Shown here piece by piece: positions 17,614 through 24,938 of a stretch of 38,790 nucleotides of DNA. The notes under the pieces were generated by a model that worked only from the letters and a program-made list of their open reading frames with translations, had not been told where the DNA came from and ran no database searches. The stretch is from Saprospiraceae bacterium. Lineage in GTDB: Bacteria; Bacteroidota; Bacteroidia; Chitinophagales; Saprospiraceae. The stretch spans positions 1-38,790 of the forward strand of contig JAHDGU010000019.1 of the NCBI GenBank assembly GCA_020627535.1. The letters are read 5' to 3'. The position numbers and the translations under genes were made by a program. Every line of letters starts with the position of its first letter. Positions within the stretch are counted from its first letter, which is position 1.

Positions 17614-18042
17614 CTATCCAATTCCCTCACATCTTTCTTTGAGTCTCTGATTCATCTCTTCAAATCCTTGCTTTGTCTCAGTCTCGAGTTTTCTGCGGAA
17701 TAATCCGACCAATATTCCTGAAAAGCGCTCTTCGTGATAGAAGACCACAGATCCATCCGTCTGCTGATCTATCACGAATGAGTGCTCGCCATCAAAAAGT
17801 CCTTGAAATAACAATTTCCCGAGCCATCGCAGCTCCTCATTTTTTTTAGATACCAAGACAACGGGTGAAAACTTCATACCGCCAGCCGTAATCTGCAATT
17901 TATTGCCTTCTTCAAGAGGCCCAGATAATCTGGTTATAAATGGATTCCACTCTGGATATTTGTTACTCTCAGAGAGCACCTTCCATACAGTACTGGCAGG
18001 AGCATTGATAGTGATTTGTGTCTTGATGTGTAAGCTAGACAT
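17614..18042 (-). CDS. SRPBCC (START/Bet v 1-like) domain protein
   Basis: 142 residues. It has the typical opening ITINAPASTVWKVLSESNKYPEWNPF, a beta-rich centre (FSPVVLVSKKNEELRWLG), HSFVIDQQ and a long C-terminal helix (EMNQRLKERCE), the arrangement of the SRPBCC ligand-binding fold. These proteins bind hydrophobic ligands in a deep cavity; the ligand cannot be read from the sequence. Family length is normal. It lies 95 bp downstream of the Crp-type regulator gene and may be its target. Confidence 0.85.
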   Translation of the reverse strand: MSSLHIKTQITINAPASTVWKVLSESNKYPEWNPFITRLSGPLEEGNKLQITAGGMKFSPVVLVSKKNEELRWLGKLLFQGLFDGEHSFVIDQQTDGSVVFYHEERFSGILVGLFRRKLETETKQGFEEMNQRLKERCEGIG

Positions 18043-18137
18043 ATGTTGACTTTGTTTGTGTTAGGATTCGGATACAGCCTGATCCGATTGACAAAAACAA
18101 AGATCTCCTCCTGTCTGCGCGATTGCCTTGATCTAGA

Positions 18138-18713
18138 TCAAGAACTCAACTTCTTGCGAATCCGACTCAGTGTCTCTGGAGTTATCCCTAGCATCGAAGC
18201 AATGTAATGTAAGGGCACATGCAAAAAAAGATCTGGGGATACCTCCACCAACTTCAAGACTCGCTCTTCTGCCGACAATGACAACTGCTCAAACATTCGA
18301 TTCTCCAATTGCGTAAAGCACTTGGCCAAGAACAACTTCTCGAGCTGTGGCCAAGTTGGACTGATTTGATGCAGCCTCTTGTAATTCGCCCTTGATATAG
18401 AATATAATTCGCAATCTGAGAGTGCCTCGATTGTCCATCGAGACGGAGACTCAAAGATCAAACTAGACAAGTCTGTGATGAATGAGGATGGCCCTGCGAT
18501 CCACTGGGTGATTTCTCGTTCACCCGACTGATCCAGAGCATAGACACGACAATATCCCGAAACCACAAAACTCAAACTGCGAGCGGGCTGACCAGCTTGC
18601 AAGAATTTGTCCGAACGCACGAGCCGTCCATACTCGAAGAGCTCTTGCACAGTCAACAAATCATTTCCCCCAAGACCAAAATAGGTCTGAATATAGCTTT
18701 GAAGCTCTTTCAA
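18138..18713 (-). CDS. Crp/Fnr-family transcriptional regulator (non-ATG start)
   Basis: 191 residues. The N-terminal part is a cyclic-nucleotide-binding-type beta roll (FLQAGQPARSLSFVVSGYCRVY, SGEREITQWIAGPSSF). The C-terminal part is a winged helix with the recognition segment YIASMLGITPETLSRIRKKL. The phosphate-binding RxA(T/S) motif of true cAMP receptors is absent, as in most Bacteroidota members of this family, and there are no Fe-S cysteines of the Fnr type. The frame opens after a TAG at 18720-18722 and has no ATG near the N-terminus; TTG (18711-18713) or ATT just upstream must be used. The neighbouring SRPBCC gene in the same direction is a possible target. Confidence 0.88.
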   Translation of the reverse strand: MKELQSYIQTYFGLGGNDLLTVQELFEYGRLVRSDKFLQAGQPARSLSFVVSGYCRVYALDQSGEREITQWIAGPSSFITDLSSLIFESPSRWTIEALSDCELYSISRANYKRLHQISPTWPQLEKLFLAKCFTQLENRMFEQLSLSAEERVLKLVEVSPDLFLHVPLHYIASMLGITPETLSRIRKKLSS

Positions 18714-18819
18714 AATTGTCTAGTTATTATTACTCACTTCGGGAAATTGCACTCCTAATCCCCGAAATGTTCACTCATACATTTTGCGGTAAGCATCAGC
18801 ATGAAAAAAACACTCCGCT

Positions 18820-19467
18820 TCACGCTTTCAAGTAACTTTTTAAGGACTCTATTTGCTCCTTGTAAACGCGAATTTGACTTACCGTCAAAAATCTGTAAGT
18901 AGACACGACATTGCCAAACTCAGATGAAAAATATGCCTCACTTTGCTCATTACTGACCTTCCCCCAATTGACCAGATCAAAATGCTCCTTGAGATAGGGA
19001 TAGTAATGTGCATCGTGCAAATTTTGCAGATATTCATCTACATCAGACACGTTTTTGAGACCTTCATACAAAGTGATGACTCTCCTCTTCGCGTCAAAAT
19101 CCTCCATGTATCGAATATCTCCGCTCTCTTGCAGGACATTGTAAGAGTCCATTTGCAAATCAGCTTCCCTAAGATCAAGCAGCGCTACAGAAAGATTCCG
19201 GGCTGCATTGACATCTTTGGATCGCGAAATCACACCAAGGAGACTATCACAAATCCCAAGCTGGGATTGAGTATGCGTGAGGAGCTCCTCAAGTCGGTCT
19301 AGATTGGCTTCACCTTCGAGTGATATGTAGTGCATGTGATCATCAAGCAATTTCTTTTGAGCTCGCGAGGTCGAACACTCATTGAGCTGAAATGCGATGA
19401 GGATGCCTATGAGTACCACCATAAACTCCAAGGCGTGATTGAGCCAATCTATTTTTCTCTTTGCCAC
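18820..19467 (-). CDS. DUF6090-like single-pass membrane protein (GTG start)
   Basis: 215 residues. One N-terminal membrane segment (LEFMVVLIGILIAFQLNE, about 13-30) is followed by a charged, mainly helical domain. The 'VVxIGILIAFQLNxC' block close to the N-terminus is the hallmark of DUF6090, a family frequent in Bacteroidota, where W usually follows N. Orientation is probably N-in with the large domain in the periplasm. Function unknown. The start is a GTG codon; the next Met is inside the membrane segment. The upstream nucleoside-hydrolase-like gene ends 27 bp before, so the two may be co-transcribed. Confidence 0.75.
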   Translation of the reverse strand: MAKRKIDWLNHALEFMVVLIGILIAFQLNECSTSRAQKKLLDDHMHYISLEGEANLDRLEELLTHTQSQLGICDSLLGVISRSKDVNAARNLSVALLDLREADLQMDSYNVLQESGDIRYMEDFDAKRRVITLYEGLKNVSDVDEYLQNLHDAHYYPYLKEHFDLVNWGKVSNEQSEAYFSSEFGNVVSTYRFLTVSQIRVYKEQIESLKSYLKA

Positions 19468-19494
19468 GAAATATCTTCTTCTCGTACTAAGATA

Positions 19495-20364
19495 TCAATC
19501 TCCTTCCACAGACAGCAGCTCAAAAAACTCCTGCCGATCATGCAAATCTTCAAGCCCGAGTATCCAGCAAACCTCAGCGAAATCCGAAAAATCAAGGCCA
19601 CCTAGGGCTACACTCTCATTGAGGTATCGCCCTGAGACGCCATTATAGTTATTCGCTATGTCCATTGCGACATTCCACACCTGCCTAGCCTTTCGAGATG
19701 GAGCAAGCACATCCCACTCGGGATTTTCTGGCGAATTGAATCCTGGCGTACCATTATCTGTAGCATTTCCATCAGGGATGCGATAGTAGCTGGCAGCGCT
19801 CTTGAGCCTATCAAGCACATTGGGCCCAGCTGTCTCTTCATTCCACTTACTGTGCTGTACGACGTGAAATCTTTTCTTGAAGTCAAATTTCCGATGATCG
19901 TCATAGATTCGCTGCAGCAGATCCAAAGTGAAATCCGATTGTCCACCTTCAGCAATCCAGATAGAACCACCAGTCGATATACTCGACTTGATGGCCTCAT
20001 AGCATTCTTCTATCGCCTGTCTTCGATCTGCATGTGCATCAGACCACTTTGACCCGAAGGCGAGGGCAAACAACTCCTCACCTGGCACGTACGAGCCGTC
20101 CTGTATACCATAAGTACCACTCACTGCTCGATAATCGATGCGATCATATGGATCCTGCTCCAGCAATGTAAAGGCAGCTGCCACAGAGTGTAGATCATCG
20201 ACATCCGTCTTGCAGTCGTAGTGTAAGAGCAGGAAGTCTTTTCTCAGATCAAATTTGCCGAGATAGTCTATTCTGCCTTGATTGTCTGCATGATTCACGC
20301 AGGCAAAAGAGATGAAATAAAGAAATGCCAGGGGAAGAACATTTGTCAGAAAATGATTCTTCAC
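19495..20364 (-). CDS. Exported nucleoside-hydrolase-like protein
   Basis: 289 residues. The N-terminus MKNHFLTNVLPLAFLYFISFAC is an export signal, possibly a lipoprotein signal with the Cys at 22. The first strand after it ends in DCKTDVDD (Asp50, Asp54, Asp56, Asp57), resembling the DxDxxxDD Ca-binding cluster of inosine/uridine nucleoside hydrolases. Later segments (GSIWIAEGGQSDFTLDLL; HSKWNE; PDGNATDNGTPGFN) fit a hydrolase of this fold as seen in secreted DUF1593-like proteins. The substrate is not known, and the first Asp spacing differs from the classical motif, so activity is uncertain. The start codon is GTG (20362-20364), after a TAA stop at 20383-20385. Confidence 0.6.
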   Translation of the reverse strand: MKNHFLTNVLPLAFLYFISFACVNHADNQGRIDYLGKFDLRKDFLLLHYDCKTDVDDLHSVAAAFTLLEQDPYDRIDYRAVSGTYGIQDGSYVPGEELFALAFGSKWSDAHADRRQAIEECYEAIKSSISTGGSIWIAEGGQSDFTLDLLQRIYDDHRKFDFKKRFHVVQHSKWNEETAGPNVLDRLKSAASYYRIPDGNATDNGTPGFNSPENPEWDVLAPSRKARQVWNVAMDIANNYNGVSGRYLNESVALGGLDFSDFAEVCWILGLEDLHDRQEFFELLSVEGD

Positions 20365-20523
20365 GCGTATGTTATACTTTGCTTATAGTCTTAGCTCGCG
20401 ACTTTCTGAGTATCTGATTTTTCACAACCCTCTTGGCGTCAACTGAGCAGATAGTCGATGCCTATACATCCATCAGTCAGATCCAAAGTTGCTTGCTTCA
20501 GGGCTCAAAATAATGAAATTATT

Positions 20524-20531
20524 TACTTTAG
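20524..20531 (+). promoter_or_regulatory. Candidate promoter element TACTTTAG
   Basis: A 7-of-8 match to TAnnTTTG, located 21 bp before the ATG of the oxidoreductase gene in an AT-rich stretch. No -33 element is clear. Weak evidence. Confidence 0.25.
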
Positions 20532-20552
20532 CCACAACAAGCTCAGAAGAAC

Positions 20553-21545
20553 ATGCATCGCAAAATCGTCCTCGTCAATCGGCCTACTGGTATGGCACAA
20601 AACGCAGATTTTGAATGTCAGACAAGTGAGATACCGCAGGTCGCAGAGGGAGAAGTACTTGTCGAGATCAGCCACATCTCTCTGGACCCAGCCATGAGAG
20701 GCTGGATGAACGAAGGATTCACCTACATCAATGTTGTCAAACTAGGAGCAGTCATGAGAGCCTTTGCAGTAGGCACAGTGATCGCATCAAAAAACGCAGA
20801 CTTTCCTATAGGCCAGTCGGTCGCTGGGATCATGGGAGTTCAGTCCCATTTTCTCTCCTCGGGCAAACACCTGCACAAAATTGACACGACACACTGTCCC
20901 GCCACATGGTATCTTGGTCTCCTTGGCATGCCCGGTATGACTGCCTACTTCGGCATCCTGGATACTGGTGAGCTCAAGTCGGGAGATGCTGTCTTTATTT
21001 CTGGTGCAAGTGGTATGGTCGGCTCCCTCGTAGGGCAGATCGCCAAGATTCATCAGTGTAAGGTCGTGGGATCAGCCAGTACACAAGAGAAGTGTGACTA
21101 CCTCACCCAGACACTCGGATTTGACGCAGCCATCAACTATCGCGAAGAGAATCTATACAAGAGTATCAAATCACATTTTCCAGAGGGGATCGATGTCTTC
21201 TTTGACAATGTCGGTGGAGAGGTTTTGGACGCCAGTCTCGCCAATCTTGCCATGAGAGGTCGCATCGTAATCTGTGGAGCCATCAGCATGTACAATTCTG
21301 GGAAATATCAGGGACCCAAAAACTACATGAGTCTATTGACCTCGAGAGGCAAGATGCAGGGCATGGTAGTCTTTGACTATCAAGATAGATATCCTGAGGC
21401 TGTCGCCCAAATAGCCCAATGGGCGAATGAAGGAAAAATCCACTATCGAGAGCACATTGAGCACGGACTCGAGAGATATGTAGAAGTCCTCAATATGCTG
21501 TACACGAGCAAAAACTTTGGCAAGCTCGTACTGGCTGTGGATTGA
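20553..21545 (+). CDS. NADP-dependent zinc-free MDR oxidoreductase (CurA / prostaglandin-reductase type)
   Basis: 330 residues, the usual length. The N-terminal part matches the leukotriene B4 12-hydroxydehydrogenase/CurA group: RPTGMAQNADFE, then ISLDPAMRGWMNE. The catalytic-domain region LGLLGMPGMTAYFG (about 121-134) and the nucleotide-binding motif GASGMVGSLVGQ (151-162) are typical, as is FDNVGGEVLDA. Zinc ligands of classical alcohol dehydrogenases are lacking. The enzyme should reduce the double bond of alpha,beta-unsaturated carbonyl compounds with NADPH in the cytoplasm. It stands alone on the plus strand; the facing BTAD-type gene ends 33 bp away. Confidence 0.92.
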   Translation: MHRKIVLVNRPTGMAQNADFECQTSEIPQVAEGEVLVEISHISLDPAMRGWMNEGFTYINVVKLGAVMRAFAVGTVIASKNADFPIGQSVAGIMGVQSHFLSSGKHLHKIDTTHCPATWYLGLLGMPGMTAYFGILDTGELKSGDAVFISGASGMVGSLVGQIAKIHQCKVVGSASTQEKCDYLTQTLGFDAAINYREENLYKSIKSHFPEGIDVFFDNVGGEVLDASLANLAMRGRIVICGAISMYNSGKYQGPKNYMSLLTSRGKMQGMVVFDYQDRYPEAVAQIAQWANEGKIHYREHIEHGLERYVEVLNMLYTSKNFGKLVLAVD

Positions 21546-21578
21546 GTATGTCAGAAATTATAGGCAAAAAGATATTGG

Positions 21579-22364
21579 CTATTTTTCCATCACTTGCTCA
21601 AATACTCGCTTCGTCTCCGGCAGCGGATCGATGCCAAATTCTTCATCCAGCACTTCTACGCACTTTTGATAGCTACGAATCGCCTGAGGCCTATTGCCTG
21701 TAGCGAGGTAGGCTTGTATGAGCACGCGATATGCTTCCTCCCATGCCTCGTCTATATCCAGGGCCTTGCTCGCGATGATGACACTTTCTTTGGGATTTTC
21801 TGACAGCAAAAGCTCAGCGAGGCTCACATAAGCGCCTAGTGCCAGGAGTTGCATTTTTTCCCGCATGGCGCTTGACCAGTCTTCGTAGATCCGCGCAGGC
21901 AAGAATACCCCTCCGTACAGAGAAAGCGCATACTGTAAGGCCTCTCTAGACAGAGCAGGACGATCCGCTAGATGTTCATGAGCGATGCTTACAGCCTGTT
22001 CCATCGCACGATGATCGCACCATATCCGGTCTTTGTGGAGCTGATAGCTTGTCCCTTGCCGCTGAATGTACTTGGACTCCTGACGTGCCTTGCGCTCCGG
22101 CTCGATCGTCTTGTTGATCCCATGCAATGCGACCTTGAAGTCTTGATCGGTGCCGTCTTCTTCCCAGATGCGATCGATAATCTGCTCCTTGTGCAGAGCG
22201 GTACGATCCATATTGCTGATCAGGAATTGGAAGAGTTGCTTGGCCTTGTCACGTCCCCATTTATCTTCTGCAAGGTTTTCGCCCAAATGCACCTCAAATC
22301 TACCAAGCGTGTACACCTTGAGCGGAGACTGAGACTCGAGTGCCTTCAGATCATCAATATGCAT
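21579..22364 (-). CDS. SARP/AfsR-type regulator: winged helix plus BTAD domain
   Basis: About 261 residues from the ATG at 22364; a TTG at 22379 would add five residues. Residues about 15-110 form an OmpR-like winged helix (YTLGRFEVHLG, AKQLFQFLISN, EQIIDRIWEE, then the wing Y-I-Q-R-Q-G-T-S-Y-Q-L). Residues about 115-261 are the helical bacterial transcriptional activator domain (DHRAMEQAVS, ALSLYGGVFLP, LLALGAYVSLAELLL, EAYRVLIQAYLATGNRPQAIRSYQKC). There is no receiver or NB-ARC domain. It begins 30 bp after the stop of the coiled-coil protein gene in the same direction, so the two form an operon. The target is unknown. Confidence 0.85.
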   Translation of the reverse strand: MHIDDLKALESQSPLKVYTLGRFEVHLGENLAEDKWGRDKAKQLFQFLISNMDRTALHKEQIIDRIWEEDGTDQDFKVALHGINKTIEPERKARQESKYIQRQGTSYQLHKDRIWCDHRAMEQAVSIAHEHLADRPALSREALQYALSLYGGVFLPARIYEDWSSAMREKMQLLALGAYVSLAELLLSENPKESVIIASKALDIDEAWEEAYRVLIQAYLATGNRPQAIRSYQKCVEVLDEEFGIDPLPETKRVFEQVMEK

Positions 22365-22394
22365 ATCAGACGATACCAATGCGATGAGAGATGA

Positions 22395-22889
22395 CTATGC
22401 TTCCAGATTGTCCAGACGGGTAGAGACATGCTCGACCATAGACTTGAGTGTCTTGATCTCATCAAGTACCTCATGAATATCACTCTTGGAGGGTGGCCGC
22501 AAATTGTCAATATCAATCTTGGAGCCGATTTCACTGGCCTTGGAGCTGATCTGCTCTTGGATCTGCGAGACTTGTGCTTTGGGATCTTTGAGCGCCTCGA
22601 CGACCATCTTGGGATAGTTCTTTGCCATTCGCTTCCAGATGTCTAGGCTCTTGTCTAGGATACCCTGACGCTCTTCTTCAGACTTGTCCTGCACGCTCGA
22701 CAGTGTCAGCTCGGACAGTTTGTCCTGCATAAAGACGATCGCATCTTTCATCTCCGAGAAGTTCGCTTGATCATTGCCCTGTACGTGGGTGATCTTCCCA
22801 CGCCACTGCACACTATCTTCTCCTCGATCGTCTTGATACAGCTTCTGCGTAAATCGCAATACGAATGATGCGGATTGGTCTTGGCTCAT
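22395..22889 (-). CDS. Phasin-like coiled-coil protein with N-terminal beta domain
   Basis: 164 residues from the ATG at 22889; the open frame extends further upstream but that part looks non-coding. Residues 1-57 (SFVLRFTQKLYQ, VQWRGKITHVQGND, MKDAIVFMQDKL) match a small domain I have seen in unrelated bacteria beside regulators and that has no assigned function. Residues 75-125 (LDIWKRMAKNYPKMVVEAL, QIQEQISSKASEIG) are amphipathic helices as in phasins, and the last 25 residues (EIKTLKSMVEHVSTRLDNL) form a clear leucine-zipper-like coiled coil. It is co-directional with and 30 bp from the BTAD regulator; a joint role is likely. Granule association is inference. Confidence 0.65.
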   Translation of the reverse strand: MSQDQSASFVLRFTQKLYQDDRGEDSVQWRGKITHVQGNDQANFSEMKDAIVFMQDKLSELTLSSVQDKSEEERQGILDKSLDIWKRMAKNYPKMVVEALKDPKAQVSQIQEQISSKASEIGSKIDIDNLRPPSKSDIHEVLDEIKTLKSMVEHVSTRLDNLEA

Positions 22890-23044
22890 GGCTTGTGATT
22901 TGTCTTGCCAAGGTACGAAAGGGAGCTGGGAGTTCGCAAACTGATATCGAGGACCGTAGATCGTGTTGAAAGTGGATGGTTGGATTTCGTGGACTGTGCA
23001 TGGTAAAATGATCACGCGCTTCTCTAGCACAGCGGATCGAGTCG

Positions 23045-23073
23045 ATACTCCTCAGGGAATCCGGGTAGTGTCT
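23045..23073 (-). repeat. Cassette-end repeat, copy 3
   Basis: It contains CTCCTCAGGGAAT (plus strand, 23048-23060), one base different from the copy after the lipoprotein gene at 24445. It lies 13 bp after the stop codon of the third immunity-like gene. An ACACTA / TAGTGT-like partial dyad is present, but the 9-bp stem of copy 1 is not conserved. Confidence 0.45.
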
Positions 23074-23367
23074 TTAATCGACGATCCATCGCTTCAGAAT
23101 CCCATCAGAATAATATTCAACTTTAATCTCACTCATCTCTTTTTTCAATAAGGCTGCCAGTTCAAGACCTCGTTCATCCAAATTATTTATCACAGCCCCA
23201 TCACTATAACCTGAGTACTTGGCTTGTTCATACTCACTTTGCCACTCTTGAATATCCATGATTAAGCTTTCACTCAAAAGGAGACTTTGTAGATTCAAGT
23301 AACCACTCTCGTATTTTTCTCTTGCACCAGTCCCTCCAAGCATACCATCTAAAACAAGATATCTCAT
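23074..23367 (-). CDS. Orphan immunity-like small protein
   Basis: 97 residues from the ATG at 23367; a TTG-started extension to 23430 would run into the repeat and is not favoured. No signal peptide: a hydrophobic MRYLVLDGMLGGTGARE start is followed by a charged, mainly helical protein (QEWQSEYEQAKYSGY, LDERGLELAALLKKE) ending in a beta-like EIKVEYYSDGILKRWIVD. No known family is recognised. Size, acidic character and position downstream of an RHS remnant and its lipoprotein gene suggest an immunity protein of a lost toxin tip. The upstream gene ends 97 bp away with a shared repeat between. Confidence 0.5.
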   Translation of the reverse strand: MRYLVLDGMLGGTGAREKYESGYLNLQSLLLSESLIMDIQEWQSEYEQAKYSGYSDGAVINNLDERGLELAALLKKEMSEIKVEYYSDGILKRWIVD

Positions 23368-23433
23368 AATAAATAAATTTTCAATTACTCCTAAATGTCC
23401 GATGGTCAATAACACCATCCAAAATCCCAATCT

Positions 23434-23463
23434 CAGGAGACGCTCCTCGGAGAATAGGAAGCT
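23434..23463 (-). repeat. Cassette-end repeat, copy 2 (hairpin-forming)
   Basis: Plus-strand AGGAG-ACG-CTCCT forms a short stem (23435-23439 with 23443-23447), followed by CTCCTCGGAGAAT (23443-23455) and AGGAAGCTTTA reaching the stop codon of the lipoprotein gene at 23464. About 80% identical over 30 bases to copy 1 at 24411-24444. It could act as a weak terminator or mark a recombination boundary. Confidence 0.5.
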
Positions 23464-23844
23464 TTACTCAACTTTATTGTCAAACATATAATAAGCGTTC
23501 CCCATTGACTCATTTAGACTAAAATAAACGCCATCTGTCCGAGAAAACACTATTGGAGCAGAAAAAGTCACAGAATCTTCACCTTCGACATAATGCAAAA
23601 TGATAGATTTTCTCAAAAATTTATTCCTAAGTTCATATCGACCTACTCCCCAATAAGGGCTTTCAAAGCGAAAATCTTCATACAGCAAGAGCGTATCAGC
23701 CTTGTATGGAACTTCTACTAAAAATGGATCGTAGTTGAAATTCCTATTTGCATATGCTCCCGACACCGACTTACCCCTAGACTCGCTACAACTTAAAATC
23801 AAGAAGATACTAACTAGTTGAATAGAAAACAATAAGCCTCTCAT
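23464..23844 (-). CDS. Small lipoprotein, candidate immunity protein
   Basis: 126 residues. Signal peptide MRGLLFSIQLVSIFLILSC with lipobox LILSC; the mature protein is about 107 residues, beta-rich and acidic (YKADTLLLYEDFRFE, KSIILHYVEGEDSV). No family is recognised. Its ATG overlaps the stop of the upstream RHS remnant in ATGA, the coupling typical of toxin-immunity pairs. A lipid anchor would place it in the periplasm, the place where an incoming RHS tip acts or passes. The toxin it would neutralise seems deleted: only about 14 residues follow the RHS core in the remnant. Confidence 0.6.
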   Translation of the reverse strand: MRGLLFSIQLVSIFLILSCSESRGKSVSGAYANRNFNYDPFLVEVPYKADTLLLYEDFRFESPYWGVGRYELRNKFLRKSIILHYVEGEDSVTFSAPIVFSRTDGVYFSLNESMGNAYYMFDNKVE

Positions 23845-24314
23845 CTAATATCAGTTAAAAAATGATAAGATTGATAAAAGGGATTTGGTGTCGCCAAGTC
23901 CTCTCTGCGTTCCTGGACGAATGTCTCTCCAAAAGCGATATACTCTAGATGCTCGATCACCTGTCCTCCGAGATCTGTGATGAAGGAACTAGAGCCCAGA
24001 TGATCTGTGGTGAAGAAGTATTGGTTGCCTTCGTTGAGCGTATTGTTTAAGATGAGTTCTTCACCCTGCTGATTGGGCTCTTGCGTGTAACCCGAGAGAT
24101 CTATGGCGAAGTGATTATTGTTTTCTTGAATGGCCTGCTCTAGCTGGACTTTCTTCGCCGGATCTGATGTCCCCTCACTGTCCGAAAACTCAGAGGGATC
24201 TACGCCTCCATTGTAGTCATTGGGCTGACCTTCCTTGCAGACCAGACCTTGCGATCCCAGGAAGATATTCTTTGTGTACTCGCTGTTTTGGCGGATGTGT
24301 TTGGACTTAACCAT
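23841..24314 (-). pseudogene. RHS core remnant with lost toxin tip
   Basis: 157 codons from an ATG at 24314 to TGA. The C-terminal half is RHS core: YFFTTDHLGSSSFITD (the conserved DHLGS motif), then GGQVIEHLEYIAFGETF and ERRED. In the intact arrangement (see 24939-25874) the core continues for about 60 residues to a DPTGD end; here, after ATP, only NPFYQSYHFLTDIR follows. I infer an internal deletion joining the core to the last residues of a former toxin tip, because the immunity-like lipoprotein gene is still coupled to this stop. The 5' end is also missing: no signal peptide, no YD repeats, and a stop 24 bp upstream. Unlikely to be an active toxin. Confidence 0.7.
23886..23975 (-). repeat. 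RHS core direct repeat, copy B
   Basis: 90 bp homologous to 25761-25850 in the same orientation. The central 44 bases (23917-23960) are identical to 25792-25835. It encodes the conserved GGQVIEHLEYIAFGETFVQE part of the RHS core. Homologous recombination between the copies would delete about 1.9 kb, including the toxin-tip gene and its neighbour. Confidence 0.9.
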
Positions 24315-24399
24315 TCTGGAAAATACTCCATTATTCTATAATCCATTTGCCAAGATGCGTTTAAATCACCCAGCAGTCATTTTCGGAGCTTCGGCACAA

Positions 24400-24443
24400 A
24401 GCTTAGCGACCCGAGGAGACACTCCTCGGGGAATAGCGAAGCT
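24400..24443 (-). terminator. Strong stem-loop after immunity-like gene (cassette-end repeat, copy 1)
   Basis: The plus strand reads CCCGAGGAG (24410-24418), ACA, CTCCTCGGG (24422-24430): a perfect 9-bp stem with a 3-base loop. Outer arms AGCTTAGC (24400-24407) and GCGAAGCT (24436-24443) pair in 7 of 8 positions. It begins directly downstream of the stop codon of the 24445-24933 gene. There is no U-tract, so intrinsic termination would be of the type lacking poly-U, or the element has another role. Its CTCCTCGGGGAAT part recurs after two more genes (23434-23463 and 23045-23073). Confidence 0.55.
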
Positions 24444-24444
24444 C

Positions 24445-24933
24445 TCAAAATCGCACTATGGAGCAGGCATACTGGTCATAGTCCTCAGCCTCGGCAGACT
24501 TCAAGACACCAAGAAGAATTATCTGATCTTTGAAAGGAAGAACAAGGTTAAACAAACCGCTCGAATCAACTTCAGCATCTACTGGACTCAATACATACTT
24601 CTCCCTGGAGAAAAAACACCTCCCAGTGGATTCCAATTGATATATATCATACTCCTCATACTCCATATTCCAAGAGCGCAATTCCCCCCTAAAAGCTACC
24701 GTAGAATTCGATGAAACCAAATCGACCTGGTCGAATTGAAGCCCTATATAGTCTCTTCCGAGTGTTTTGGTAGCAAGTGAATACAAGCTCTTCTTAGATT
24801 CTAGAGGAATCAATGCAGCATACTCTATCTCATTAGACTCAACAGAATAACTCCTTTCAAAACTCGAAGATTGGGCGGTACCTATGCATCCATAACAAAC
24901 TAAAATAAGCAAGATAGATAAGAGACTTCTCAT
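24445..24933 (-). CDS. Small secreted or lipoprotein, candidate immunity protein for the RHS tip
   Basis: 162 residues from the ATG at 24933 (the frame extends 33 bp upstream, but the signal peptide favours 24933). N-terminus MRSLLSILLILVCYGCIGTAQSS: either a lipobox ending CYGC or type I cleavage after TAQ. The mature part is beta-rich with acidic stretches (MEYEEYDIYQLES). No known family. Its ATG is 5 bp after the stop of the RHS toxin-tip gene, the usual position of the cognate immunity gene. Export to the periplasm would suit protection against a tip acting there. Pairing is inferred from position. Confidence 0.6.
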   Translation of the reverse strand: MRSLLSILLILVCYGCIGTAQSSSFERSYSVESNEIEYAALIPLESKKSLYSLATKTLGRDYIGLQFDQVDLVSSNSTVAFRGELRSWNMEYEEYDIYQLESTGRCFFSREKYVLSPVDAEVDSSGLFNLVLPFKDQIILLGVLKSAEAEDYDQYACSIVRF

Positions 24934-24938
24934 CGACT

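Noticed and set aside
23368-23430. TTG-started extension of the third immunity-like gene
   Set aside because: The extension leads straight to the preceding gene's 3' repeat and adds an odd hydrophobic stretch; the ATG at 23367 is more natural.
24235-24714. 159-codon plus-strand frame across the hairpin repeat
   Set aside because: It covers the repeat and two minus-strand genes in antisense, and has no recognisable family or signal.
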